A program made the translations under genes and the position numbers. The notes below the pieces were generated by a model. The model saw nothing but the letters and a program-made list of their open reading frames with translations. It did no database searches and was not told the origin of the DNA. From Candidatus Rifleibacteriota bacterium (GTDB lineage Bacteria; Muiribacteriota; Ozemobacteria; Ozemobacterales; Ozemobacteraceae), in NCBI GenBank assembly GCA_012520995.1, contig JAAYNI010000014.1:1-61824 (forward strand): a DNA stretch of 61,824 nucleotides. The letters are read 5' to 3'. Positions 53,543-61,824 of the stretch are shown here, piece by piece (position 1 is the stretch's first letter; the number at the start of each line of letters is the position of its first letter).

Positions 53543-55168
53543 ATGAATAAAAGATTGTCGCACGCCGCATTTAATATAATTTTGACAGCCTTCTTGTTGC
53601 TTATCGCTTTTCAGGCTTATGCCAATGAGAAGCTTATGATACCCCTGGGCAAAACAGTCGCTGTACCTGCCTATGGTGTTAAAAAAATTGTCGCAGTCAA
53701 TGAAGGAGTTGTTGATATACTCAACGTTTCCGATACAGAAATAATTATTTCTGCTATGGGCAATACTGGGGCTACCACTCAGATGATTCTGTGGGACTTA
53801 ACCGGAAGAAGAGTCTATGATATAGAAACCTTTGATGAAAACAAGCTTATTCTTGATAAGTTTGACAACATCATAAGCAACAAGAACATAAAATTGGTTA
53901 TTTTCCCTGACATCGCTTATTTGCAAGGTCAGGTTGCCAAAAAGGAAGATTCAATAAGAGCTGAGACTTTAGCTAAGAGTCTTCTTGGCACAAGACCCTT
54001 GGTAAGCCTGCTTGAATCCGAAACCACTGAAACCTCTCTGAAAGAACGTATAGAGGCAGCTCTTAAGCTTCCTACGGTTCAGGTGGATATAATTTCTCCT
54101 AAAGTAGATCCTTTTTCGACTGCTTCGACTTCCACAGCATCAGGCACGGCTGATGTCAGAGTTCTTTTACATGGAACAGTTGAAAATCAGAATGACTACA
54201 TGCACATGATGGAGATAGTTAAAGGCTTCGTTCCTATAGATAGACTGAGCAATCTGGTTACTATAGAAAATCCGTATCAGGTTGTTTTTCAAGCTTTTAT
54301 ACTGCAAGTGGATAAAACCAATGACTCCGATCTTGGTATAAATTGGGGCGCTGGCGGTAGCGGCGGTCTTTCAAAAGGTGTCTTGGACTTTTTGGAAATG
54401 GCAGGGCCTTCAGGCGGAGCTGTTATACCTCGCAATGTTAATCCATTCAAAATGCAGAATATAAATAGACAGAGTCTTGTAGCTGCTCAGGTGCGTGCAT
54501 GGGAACTTTCAGGCAAAGCTAAGGTTATTTCCAAGCCGAATCTCATAGTTTATTCCAGCGCAACTCCTACCAAACCCAGTGAATCAGGCTGGATGGGTGA
54601 GTCATCCATGGGGGAAGGCAGCACAGGACAATCCTTGGCGTATGTGAGTGTCGGTCAGCAGATTCAGTTCAGGTCTAACCTTGACAATGCGGGCAACGCC
54701 ACTTGGGGTACAACTTCTGCCAACTTGCAGCTGGCAATAAGAGACCTCTTTATTATAGATGATCAGCTTAAATTCAGTGTATACATTCAACAAGAGCAGC
54801 CCAGCTTCGTTAATAAAGACGGTCCTCCGAATATTATGACTAGAAGTCTTATGACTACAGTTAAAATGGGCGATGAAGAAACAATCGCTTTGGGCGGTCT
54901 TATAAGCAAAGACTATAGCGTTACCAACTCCGGTCTACCTCTTCTCAGAAATCTCCCGTTAGTAGGTTCTCTATTCAGTCATAAAGCTGTAGTGGATAAG
55001 GAAAATGAGCTTATTATACTGCTTACTCCGAAAATAACTGGCAAAGAAGTTGACTTGGCAGGAAAAGCCAAGTTTAAAGAAGTGCCTGTTCCCAGACGTT
55101 CAGATAAGCTTGAACGACTCAACGAGGCCTTCCAGCGAATACAGAGCGGACACATTCCTCAGAATTGA
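53543..55168 (+). CDS. cpaC: Outer-membrane secretin CpaC/RcpA
   Basis: It forms the outer-membrane pore for Flp pili. A signal peptide ends near residue 27 (AYANEK). Next comes the pilus/BON-type N-terminal domain (KTVAVPAYGVKKIVAVNEG), then the secretin core (AKVISKPNLIVYSSATPTKP, SVGQQIQFRS, TVKMGDEETIALGGLIS, LPLLRNLPLVGSLFSHK). Its presence shows the cell has an outer membrane. 541 residues. Confidence 0.92.
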   Translation: MNKRLSHAAFNIILTAFLLLIAFQAYANEKLMIPLGKTVAVPAYGVKKIVAVNEGVVDILNVSDTEIIISAMGNTGATTQMILWDLTGRRVYDIETFDENKLILDKFDNIISNKNIKLVIFPDIAYLQGQVAKKEDSIRAETLAKSLLGTRPLVSLLESETTETSLKERIEAALKLPTVQVDIISPKVDPFSTASTSTASGTADVRVLLHGTVENQNDYMHMMEIVKGFVPIDRLSNLVTIENPYQVVFQAFILQVDKTNDSDLGINWGAGGSGGLSKGVLDFLEMAGPSGGAVIPRNVNPFKMQNINRQSLVAAQVRAWELSGKAKVISKPNLIVYSSATPTKPSESGWMGESSMGEGSTGQSLAYVSVGQQIQFRSNLDNAGNATWGTTSANLQLAIRDLFIIDDQLKFSVYIQQEQPSFVNKDGPPNIMTRSLMTTVKMGDEETIALGGLISKDYSVTNSGLPLLRNLPLVGSLFSHKAVVDKENELIILLTPKITGKEVDLAGKAKFKEVPVPRRSDKLERLNEAFQRIQSGHIPQN

Positions 55169-55233
55169 CCTGCTAGATATTTATAGGCTACAATACTCTA
55201 TATTTTAGAAAGCAGGTGCTTTAGTTTAATACA

Positions 55234-56445
55234 ATGCAACTTATCAAATTGCTTATAGCCGATGATATGGATGAGCTTCGCTCTAATGTCAGGCGAATGT
55301 TGAGAAATGAGGAAAGCATCCAGATAATTGGAGAGGCTGTTACTGGTGAGGAAACCATAGCCAAAGCTAAGGAGTTTCAGCCTCACATAGTACTCATGGA
55401 TATAAACATGCCTGATTTAGACGGACTAAAGGCTACCGAAGTCTTGGCTAAAGATTGCCCTCATATACAAACTATAATGATGTCAATCCAAGGTGAACAG
55501 GAATACTTTCGCAGAGCCATGAAAGCAGGCGCGAAAGATTTCCTTGTTAAACCTTTTAGCAGCAGTGATTTGGTAGACACTATAAAAAATGTCTATTCTC
55601 AATGGCTAAAAGACAGGCCTGATATTCCTGCGAATTTGACTACGGCAAATGTTCTTACATTTTTCTCCGCAAAAGGCGGCGTCGGAAAGACAATGTTGAC
55701 TTCCAATATAGCAAGCGCCTTTGCGGACAGAAATAAGAGAACCCTTTTGATAGATGCTTCTTTGCAGTTCGGAGACATAGCTATAACGCTAAATATTCCT
55801 TCCAAGCGTACTATAGCTGATCTCGTAAACAGCGTCGCTATTCCTGAAGACATAACCTACAATGCTATAGAAAGATATATAATGACTACTCCTGTTGGCT
55901 TGGATGTCCTTATAGCTCCTAGAGAGCCTGCTATGGCAGATGCGGTCAAACCGGAACATATTAAATACATAATAGAGGCGGCTAAGCCAGTTTATCAATA
56001 CATAGTTATAGATACTCCAGCCTTTATTTCCGAGAAAGAGCTCTCTATATTTGACGTGACAGATGTTCTTTTTCTTGTTTTGACACTTGATATAACTTCA
56101 GTAAAAAGCGCAAAGCTTACTCTTAAGACTCTGAAAGATATAAGTTTTGACATGAATAAAGTCAAAATAATACTCAACAAAGAGGTTCCCAGTGTGGGCA
56201 TATCCAAAGGAGATTTGGAAAGCGGCCTTGGAACTCCCGTTTATTCGGTAATTCCTATGGATTCTGAAACGGCTCAAACTTACTTGAACAAAGGCGAGCC
56301 TTTTGTCCTTAAAGAGCCTGGCACACATCTTGCGAGGGCAATTATAGATACGGCTGAGCACATTATAGGTCCCAAGCCAAAGCCTGAGACAGCCAAGAGT
56401 GCTATACTTAAAATTAAAGATATTTTATTTGGCACTTTTAACTAA
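55234..56445 (+). CDS. cpaE: CpaE/TadZ: receiver domain plus MinD/ParA-like ATPase
   Basis: TadZ/CpaE localises the pilus machine at the pole. Residues 1-125 form a complete response-regulator receiver domain (acidic pair in IADDMDEL, phospho-Asp in IVLMDINMPDLDG, Lys in FLVKPF). From residue about 140 follows a MinD-type ATPase with deviant Walker A FFSAKGGVGKTMLTSN and LLIDASLQFGD. In many TadZ proteins the receiver part has lost its phosphorylation site; here it looks functional. Confidence 0.9.
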   Translation: MQLIKLLIADDMDELRSNVRRMLRNEESIQIIGEAVTGEETIAKAKEFQPHIVLMDINMPDLDGLKATEVLAKDCPHIQTIMMSIQGEQEYFRRAMKAGAKDFLVKPFSSSDLVDTIKNVYSQWLKDRPDIPANLTTANVLTFFSAKGGVGKTMLTSNIASAFADRNKRTLLIDASLQFGDIAITLNIPSKRTIADLVNSVAIPEDITYNAIERYIMTTPVGLDVLIAPREPAMADAVKPEHIKYIIEAAKPVYQYIVIDTPAFISEKELSIFDVTDVLFLVLTLDITSVKSAKLTLKTLKDISFDMNKVKIILNKEVPSVGISKGDLESGLGTPVYSVIPMDSETAQTYLNKGEPFVLKEPGTHLARAIIDTAEHIIGPKPKPETAKSAILKIKDILFGTFN

Positions 56446-56456
56446 CGGAGGTTGAA

Positions 56457-57836
56457 ATGGGTGGTCTTTTATCACGATTAAATGAAGAGAAAAAGGTGGA
56501 TAGAGTTTCTACCTCTTCTTCGGCGGAAGCCTCATCTACTACTAGAGAAATATCCTCTTTTGAACGTCTTAAAGAAAAGGTTCAAAACAAAATAATTGAC
56601 GATATGCCGGCAGCTATAATGGCTGAAGCGGATATGGAACGCAAAAAAGCCATGCTTAGGGACAAAATTATCAGTGTTGCCGCTGAAGAAGGCCCTAAAA
56701 TGAATATCTATCTCAGTCAACGTGATACTGAGAATATGACTGCTATTTTGTTGGATGACATGGTAGGTTTTGGACCTATTCAGCCATTGCTGGACGAAGA
56801 AGATATTTCCGAAGTCATGGTTAATGGTCCATTTCAAATCTATTATGAAAAGAAAGGCAAGCTCACTCTCTCTGACATAAAATTTAAAGATAACGATCAT
56901 GTCATGAGAATTATTGAGCGTATTGTTGCTCCAATCGGCAGAAGAATCGACGAGTCAGTTCCATATGTTGATGCCCGTCTCCCGGATGGCTCTCGTGTTA
57001 ACGCTATTATACCGCCATTGGCTCTGAATGGTCCCACTATCACTATCAGAAAGTTTAAAAAAGAAGCTCTTGGAGTCCAAGACTTGGTTCGTTTCGGCAC
57101 CTTGACCCAAGAAATGGCGACTTTTATTGAAGCATGCATAAAAATCAGGCTGAATATAGTCGTCTCTGGCGGTACAGGTTCCGGTAAAACCACTACTCTG
57201 AATATTCTAAGCTCATTCATTCCGACAGACGAGCGAATTATAACCTGCGAAGACGCAGCAGAGTTACAGCTGAGACAGCCTCACGTTGTAAGGTTGGAAA
57301 CGAGACCCGCCAACATTGAAGGCAAAGGCGCTGTTCCTATGAGAGATCTCATAAGCAATACTCTGCGTATGAGACCGGACCGCATTATAGTAGGGGAGTG
57401 CCGCGGCGGTGAAGCTCTCGACATGCTTCAGGCTATGAATACAGGTCACGACGGCTCTCTGACTACTGCTCACGCCAATACTCCTCGTGATACTCTTGCC
57501 AGACTAGAAACCATGGTCCTCATGTCGGGTATGGATCTTCCCGTCAGGGCTATCAGAGAGCAAGTGAGTTCAGCGGTAGACTTGGTTATTCAGCAATCAA
57601 GACTTAAAGACGGTTCCAGAAAGATTACCTACCTTACCGAAATACAAGGTATGGAAGGTGATACTATAGTTACTCAAGACATTTTCAGATTTGAACAAAC
57701 AGGCATGGATGACAGCGGCAAAATCTTAGGAAGGCTTAAACCGACTGGTATAAGACCTAAGTTTGCCTCCAAGTTCGCTGAGTATAACATCACCTTGCCT
57801 GCAAATACCTTTACGGATACTGCAAAAGGCTGGTAA
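56457..57836 (+). CDS. cpaF: Tad pilus assembly ATPase CpaF/TadA
   Basis: The secretion ATPase of the Flp/Tad system. Motifs: [18 protein letters not shown], Walker [16 protein letters not shown], Asp box [12 protein letters not shown], Walker [20 protein letters not shown] and His box [23 protein letters not shown] has GGAGG upstream. 459 residues is normal. Confidence 0.95.
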   Translation: MGGLLSRLNEEKKVDRVSTSSSAEASSTTREISSFERLKEKVQNKIIDDMPAAIMAEADMERKKAMLRDKIISVAAEEGPKMNIYLSQRDTENMTAILLDDMVGFGPIQPLLDEEDISEVMVNGPFQIYYEKKGKLTLSDIKFKDNDHVMRIIERIVAPIGRRIDESVPYVDARLPDGSRVNAIIPPLALNGPTITIRKFKKEALGVQDLVRFGTLTQEMATFIEACIKIRLNIVVSGGTGSGKTTTLNILSSFIPTDERIITCEDAAELQLRQPHVVRLETRPANIEGKGAVPMRDLISNTLRMRPDRIIVGECRGGEALDMLQAMNTGHDGSLTTAHANTPRDTLARLETMVLMSGMDLPVRAIREQVSSAVDLVIQQSRLKDGSRKITYLTEIQGMEGDTIVTQDIFRFEQTGMDDSGKILGRLKPTGIRPKFASKFAEYNITLPANTFTDTAKGW

Positions 57837-57842
57837 GTTCAC

Positions 57843-58907
57843 ATGGAACTAATATTTCTCATATCTTTAACGATATTTTTCTTTGCCTGCGCTCTGATTA
57901 TCGGCAGCCTCTTAATGAAAAGCCCTGGAGAAGAGGTCAAGCATCGCATGGAGCAATATATTGCGGAAAGCTCCGTGGCGGCAAAAAAATATGAGAGAGA
58001 TATTGACGATGACCTTTTAATGGATGGTTTTGACCAAGAAGAAGAAGAAGAAGACCAATGGCTCATGGAGGCTAGAGGCAGAAAGAAGCGAAAGCAGGGT
58101 TCCAGGCTTCAAGAAATTATAGGCAACATAGGTCTTATTATTACCCCGAAGAGTATGGCCATAAGCCTTGCGGAAAAACTTGCTGAAGCTTCTATTCCTC
58201 TTAAAGCTAACGAGTTTGTTGCTATACAGTTTTTGGCCTTCATGATTGGTTTCTTCATGGGAGTGACCAGCAAAAGCTTGTTTATGGCTATTCTTTTAGG
58301 TGTGGTAGGAGCCTTCCTGCCAAATCTCTGGATAAAGATTGCCATTAAGCGCAAGCGCCAAGCTTTTAACGATCAAATTCTTGGAACTCTTATGTCATTG
58401 GCGAATGGTCTTAAAGCAGGTTATTCTTTCTTGCAGGGCTTGGAAATGGTCGCAAAAGAATCTCCTGAGCCTATGGCTAGTGAATTGAAACGTGTTCTCA
58501 AAGAAAACAGTTTGGGCATGAACTTGGAAGATACATTGATAGCTCTTAACAACAGAGTCGCGAGTCCTGACTGGGACTTGGTTACTACTGTCGTTTTAAT
58601 TCAAAGGCAAGTGGGCGGAAACCTTGCCGAAATTCTTGATAAAATTAGCCATACTATACGCCAGCGCATGAAGATTAAAGGCGATATCCAAACCAAAACG
58701 GCTCAAGCTAAAGCTTCAGGCGCCATAGTAGGTGCTCTTCCCTTTGGTATAGCCATGATGATTTACGTGATTAATCCTCAATTTATTATGAAACTCTTTA
58801 CTTTCAAACGAGGTTTCTTCAGAGGATGGTTCCTTGTCATTTTCGGCTTGGTTTGGGAAGTCATAGGCGTTGCTATCATAATGAAGATAGTAGATATAGA
58901 AGTCTAA
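57843..58907 (+). CDS. tadB: Tad inner-membrane platform protein TadB
   Basis: A GspF-type integral membrane protein of 354 residues. It has an N-terminal helix, an acidic stretch (residues 56-75, six Glu in a row) and a helix pair near 120-160. The type II secretion F domain follows (LMSLANGLKAGYSFLQGLEM, QVGGNLAEILDKISHTIR), with two C-terminal helices. Pairs with the TadC gene 13 nt downstream. Confidence 0.9.
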   Translation: MELIFLISLTIFFFACALIIGSLLMKSPGEEVKHRMEQYIAESSVAAKKYERDIDDDLLMDGFDQEEEEEDQWLMEARGRKKRKQGSRLQEIIGNIGLIITPKSMAISLAEKLAEASIPLKANEFVAIQFLAFMIGFFMGVTSKSLFMAILLGVVGAFLPNLWIKIAIKRKRQAFNDQILGTLMSLANGLKAGYSFLQGLEMVAKESPEPMASELKRVLKENSLGMNLEDTLIALNNRVASPDWDLVTTVVLIQRQVGGNLAEILDKISHTIRQRMKIKGDIQTKTAQAKASGAIVGALPFGIAMMIYVINPQFIMKLFTFKRGFFRGWFLVIFGLVWEVIGVAIIMKIVDIEV

Positions 58908-58920
58908 GGAGGATAAAAGC

Positions 58921-59853
58921 ATGCAGATGTTATTATTGTTTATGGCCGTCAGTTTTGTTGTAGTTTTTCTCGTGCTTTTGCTTTTCCCCTCGGGCTCAAA
59001 AGTAGATATTAAAGGCAGGCTTGAAGCTTTGGAAGAAACTCCTGAGCTTTTGGTGGCAAAGGAAGCTGAAAAAGAGCTGGATAAACCTTTCTTTGACAGG
59101 GTTATCAGACCTCTTTTGTCTTCGGCGGCTGGTAAAGATAAAGAGAAAAAAGATGGCAAAGGAGCTTCTCAAAAAACCGCGAATCTCAGGAAAATGCTTG
59201 CTCAAGCAGGCTATCCTGGAGGCTTGACAGCAGCAGAATTTGTTATTGTACAAAGACTTTTCTTTATTGCCTCTCTTTTCGGTTGCGCCTCAATGACCTT
59301 TATTCTGTCCAAGGGTTTGCTTCCCTTGGGGCTTTTGGTAGGCGCCATGATAGGAATTGTTGGACCAAACTTCTTTGTTAAAAGACGTATAGCTAACAGA
59401 CTTCATGATATTCAAAGGCAGCTTCCCGACGTGCTAGACCTCTTAACTGTCGCTGTTGAAGCCGGTTTGGGTTTTGACGCCGCTTGCGATAAAGTTGTGG
59501 AGAAGATGAAAGGTCCTATCCCTGACGAGTTCAGTCTTACTCTCAGACAAATGAGAATGGGACAATCCAGAAGAGATGCTTTCAAGGCGATGGGCGAAAG
59601 AGTTGAGCACCCTGACATGAAGGCTTTTGTTTCAGCTATAATTCAGGCAGACCAGCTGGGTGTTTCGCTGGGACACGTTCTCAGAATACAGTCAGAACAG
59701 CTTAGGGACAAACGTCGCCAAAGAGCGGAAGAAGCGGCGGCTCAAGCTCCAGTCAAAATGATGATTCCTCTGGTTCTGTTTATATTCCCGAACGTCGGAC
59801 TTGTTATTGGCGGTCCCGCTCTTTTCCAGATTCTTGATGCGGTGGCGCCTTGA
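58921..59853 (+). CDS. tadC: Tad inner-membrane platform protein TadC
   Basis: Second GspF-type protein of the Tad export platform, 310 residues. T2SS-F domain signature LPDVLDLLTVAVEAGLGFDA and QADQLGVSLGHVLRIQSEQL, helices near the N-terminus, at 110-145 and at the C-terminus (VKMMIPLVLFIFPNVGLVIG). AAGGAGG precedes the ATG. No tadE/F/G or Flp pilin gene follows. Confidence 0.9.
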   Translation: MQMLLLFMAVSFVVVFLVLLLFPSGSKVDIKGRLEALEETPELLVAKEAEKELDKPFFDRVIRPLLSSAAGKDKEKKDGKGASQKTANLRKMLAQAGYPGGLTAAEFVIVQRLFFIASLFGCASMTFILSKGLLPLGLLVGAMIGIVGPNFFVKRRIANRLHDIQRQLPDVLDLLTVAVEAGLGFDAACDKVVEKMKGPIPDEFSLTLRQMRMGQSRRDAFKAMGERVEHPDMKAFVSAIIQADQLGVSLGHVLRIQSEQLRDKRRQRAEEAAAQAPVKMMIPLVLFIFPNVGLVIGGPALFQILDAVAP

Positions 59854-59880
59854 TAAGTTGTGAACTGAAAATATTTAATC

Positions 59881-60267
59881 ATGTCTGAGACTTGCAGTTT
59901 TTATAAAATAAAAGAAGGAGAAAAAATCTTGATAGCGGACAAAGTGCGTATAGCAGACAGCTTTTGGACCCGCTTTAAAGGCTTGATGTTCACTAAGTCT
60001 TTAGATGAGAACCAAGGCCTTTGGATTTCTTCTTGCAACTCGGTACATATGTCATTTATGAGATATCCGATTGATGTGCTGTTTCTGAACAAAGAAAATT
60101 GCATCGAATCGGTTTTACATTCCCTTAAACCTTGGTTCGGTTTTGGCTTCTGCAAAAAGGCCGAATCTTGTCTTGAATTGGCGGCAGGAACAGCTGAGCG
60201 TTTCAACCTTGCTTCTGGCGACAATCTTATTTCAGTAAAGAATCCTTCAAAGGAGACCTCAATATGA
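59881..60267 (+). CDS. DUF192 family protein
   Basis: The 128-residue protein matches the small beta-fold DUF192 family: RFKGLMFTKSLDENQGLWI, VHMSFMRYPIDVLFLNKENC, CLELAAGTAERFNLASGD. No signal peptide is visible, whereas many members are exported. DUF192 genes often sit near Tad or TadG-type genes, but no function has been agreed. The end overlaps the next start by 4 nt (ATGA). Confidence 0.82.
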   Translation: MSETCSFYKIKEGEKILIADKVRIADSFWTRFKGLMFTKSLDENQGLWISSCNSVHMSFMRYPIDVLFLNKENCIESVLHSLKPWFGFGFCKKAESCLELAAGTAERFNLASGDNLISVKNPSKETSI

Positions 60268-61343
60268 AAAGGCTTTTTACTCTGTTTTCAATCTGCTTGT
60301 TGTTTATCTTGCCGCTTGTGCTGACTTCCTGCGCCGAAAACCCAGTGGGTAGCGATAAAGCCGCCTCTGCATTCAAGCCCAAGGAAAATCAAAATACATA
60401 TGCGCTCTTTGGTTCAGTCAATGAATTGCTTGACACAGGGATTCCGGTAGAAGAAGGTGTGGTATATTTACAGGAGATTGGCACTGGAGAAACGCAGACT
60501 CTGCCGATAAGAGCTGGCGGATATTTCAAGCCGGCAGACGGCACATTGCCTGAAGGTGACTATATACTGCAGGCAGAAAGCAAAGGGGTTAAGTCAAAAG
60601 CAAAACTTTGTATGTTGAGAAGTGATATTACAGATATTATTTTGTATATAGATCTTCCTTCTGATCCTGCTGTTCCCCCAGCTAAATCATATAATATAAA
60701 GGGAAAGCTGCTGGACAGCGAAAATAATTATATTAAAGGTATGAAGCTTGCTATAAAGAGCGGTAATTATAAAAAGGAAACAGCGACTTCAATAATAAAT
60801 GGTGATTTTCTTATTGAAAGTTTACCTCCCGGCGATTATGAAATTGAAGTCAAAGATGATTCGCTTGGCTATGATGCCGGCTCACCTTACCGTCTGCAAA
60901 TTTCAAGCGAAAATAAGGCTATGCTTCAAGGAAGACAATTGAATGCTGTTGGTACTCCGCTTACTTTTAATCTTGGAAATTTGGTTTTTTCAAAGAAAAT
61001 TTTACCTGGCGGCTCATTGGAAGGCGTTATTTTAGGTCTTGACGGACAACCTTTGCCTCAAGGCACTCCAGTTGTTCCTTACCATGTGCGCAAAGCGGGT
61101 GATAAGCATGAACAGCCTACGCCAATTTGGTCTTCTGTTGATGTTCAGGAAAATGGTTTCTTGTCAGTTTCCAAAATTCCTCCAGGCGAGGTTTTGATTG
61201 CAAGGGAAGGGGCTACGCCTAAGTCTGAGATAGTGGGTGATCAGAAAGAATATTTCTTTGACGCAGGAGATGTTTATGTCGGTTGGCATACAGTTCAAGC
61301 TGGTTACACAACACACTTCCCAACAGTAAACATACAACCTTAA
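60264..61343 (+). CDS. Lipoprotein with carboxypeptidase-regulatory-like domains
   Basis: Signal peptide with lipobox LTSC (mature CAENPVGSDKAAS). Three carboxypeptidase-regulatory-like beta units follow (VEEGVVYLQEI, NYIKGMKLAIKSGNYKKE with GDFLIESLPPGDYEIEVKDD, and GVILGLDGQPLPQGTPVVP with LSVSKIPPGEVLI). It differs from the three lipoproteins at 33.9-38.3 kb in lacking the NG-x-LG mature start. Its place at the end of the Tad operon suggests an envelope role linked to the pilus, but this is inference. Confidence 0.72.
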   Translation: MKRLFTLFSICLLFILPLVLTSCAENPVGSDKAASAFKPKENQNTYALFGSVNELLDTGIPVEEGVVYLQEIGTGETQTLPIRAGGYFKPADGTLPEGDYILQAESKGVKSKAKLCMLRSDITDIILYIDLPSDPAVPPAKSYNIKGKLLDSENNYIKGMKLAIKSGNYKKETATSIINGDFLIESLPPGDYEIEVKDDSLGYDAGSPYRLQISSENKAMLQGRQLNAVGTPLTFNLGNLVFSKKILPGGSLEGVILGLDGQPLPQGTPVVPYHVRKAGDKHEQPTPIWSSVDVQENGFLSVSKIPPGEVLIAREGATPKSEIVGDQKEYFFDAGDVYVGWHTVQAGYTTHFPTVNIQP

Positions 61344-61372
61344 TTTATTCGAATAATATTCTGTTTAATTGC

Positions 61373-61412
61373 AACAAAAAATCCGGGATTTATCCCGGAT
61401 TTTTTTGTTGTC
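61373..61412. terminator. Terminator of the Tad operon
   Basis: AACAAAAAATCCGGGA pairs with TCCCGGATTTTTTTGTT across a 4-nt loop, with T-rich sequence on both strands. Confidence 0.88.
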
Positions 61413-61443
61413 GGGCAAAACTTTCTATTGATTTCTTTAGTGG

Positions 61444-61494
61444 TAGGGAAAAATTCCCTTTAGGTAATTCTTGGTGCTAGGGAAAAATTCCCTA
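61444..61494. repeat. Pair of near-identical small palindromes
   Basis: TAGGGAAAAATTCCCTT (61444-61460) and TAGGGAAAAATTCCCTA (61478-61494) are separated by 17 nt. Each can fold into a 6-7 bp hairpin with an AAA loop. They could be a protein-binding site pair or part of a repeat; no gene follows directly. Confidence 0.5.
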
Positions 61495-61572
61495 GTGGGT
61501 GAGGAGTTTTTATCACTAGTGGTTTATTTTCTCTAAATGTTTACTATCGGGTACATTTATTTTAGGCTTTGG

Positions 61573-61771
61573 TTCTCTTTTTTTTAAATCTTAAAGTCTC
61601 AACTATTTAATAATATCTTAAAGCAGTCGTTGGCTGTAATACTGAGTTGAAAAGTATTTCACTACCCTCTACCCCCTCTAGTACGGCGGCAAATCTGTTA
61701 TGCAACATTGAGTTTATTAACTTGGAGAATATAATAAGCATCTTTTAGATGTTATACAGCACTAGTGCTGT
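61573..61771 (+). repeat. Main intergenic repeat, full-length copy (D) ending in a palindrome
   Basis: Blocks AAAGCAGTCGTTGGCTGTAA, TACTGAGTTGAAAAGTATTT, CACTACCCTCTACCCCCTCT, AGTACGGCGGC and CTTTTAGATGTTATACAGCA followed by CTAG are in the same order as copy B. The final ACAGCACTAGTGCTGT (61756-61771) is a perfect 16-bp palindrome. Nothing else is seen between 61495 and the window end. Confidence 0.65.
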
Positions 61772-61824
61772 GTTGCAACTAAAACTTCCCTATTTTGATA
61801 TTATTCTAGTTAATAATGTCTTCA

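Noticed and set aside
61283-61480. 65-codon frame overlapping the last lipoprotein gene and its terminator
   Set aside because: It crosses a strong intrinsic terminator and has no domain or ribosome site.

Overview
The window is AT-rich, densely coded DNA from a diderm (outer-membrane) bacterium. The secretin, several lipobox lipoproteins and a Wzz/BY-kinase-like protein support this. Pyruvate phosphate dikinase, several radical SAM enzymes and a fermentative-type bacterial microcompartment (BMC) suggest an anaerobe. I cannot place it taxonomically from sequence alone; an uncultured candidate phylum (for example Riflebacteria-like) is only a guess. I see no rRNA, tRNA, CRISPR array, transposase or prophage. 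Promoters quoted are by-eye sigma70-like matches. Several starts were moved from the longest frame to an ATG with a ribosome binding site.

Layout. 1-4.7 kb (minus): mutS (cut by the window edge), ruvB, ruvA, yebC. 5.2-8.3 kb (minus): a radical SAM protein, a BMC-type flavoprotein and two small membrane proteins. 8.5-11.0 kb (plus): a run of tiny two-helix membrane proteins, five of which share a Y-x-R-x-[ED]-[SN]-P-like loop; at least one looks frameshifted in a T tract. 11.3-20.2 kb (plus): ppdK, nusB, an MCP-PilZ chemoreceptor, a PilB/GspE ATPase and a two-protein lipoyl synthase pair (LipS1/LipS2-like). 20.3-25.6 kb: a 1772-residue membrane protein built from two related halves, with an internal type IV prepilin-like segment.

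25.9-32.2 kb (plus) is the metabolic highlight. It is a BMC operon with one hexamer, one pentamer and one FeS trimer shell protein, plus PduL, aldehyde dehydrogenase, a PduS-like electron carrier and an RpiB-like protein. Its first gene fuses a flavoprotein-like half to what looks like a degenerate triosephosphate isomerase barrel. Together with the convergent phosphopentomutase gene (deoB, 32.6-33.7 kb) this points to a sugar-phosphate-utilising (SPU) compartment. In such a compartment deoxyribose or ribose phosphates would be cleaved, acetaldehyde oxidised to acetyl-CoA, and acetyl-phosphate made. No aldolase gene is present in the window.

33.9-38.3 kb: three related lipoproteins. 38.4-44.5 kb (minus): obg, yqeK, an LCP protein, queA, tgt and a TPR protein. 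44.9-48.1 kb: a DegT-type aminotransferase and a Wzc-like protein with a degraded P-loop. 48.1-52.1 kb (minus): a prepilin peptidase, two near-duplicate secreted C39-like proteases and a secreted beta-rich protein. 52.4-61.3 kb (plus): a Tad pilus assembly operon (cpaB, cpaC, cpaE, cpaF, tadB, tadC) ending in a DUF192 protein and a lipoprotein. A roughly 190-bp intergenic repeat recurs near 6.3, 32.5 and 61.6 kb, with partial or diverged copies near 5.15 and 44.6 kb.
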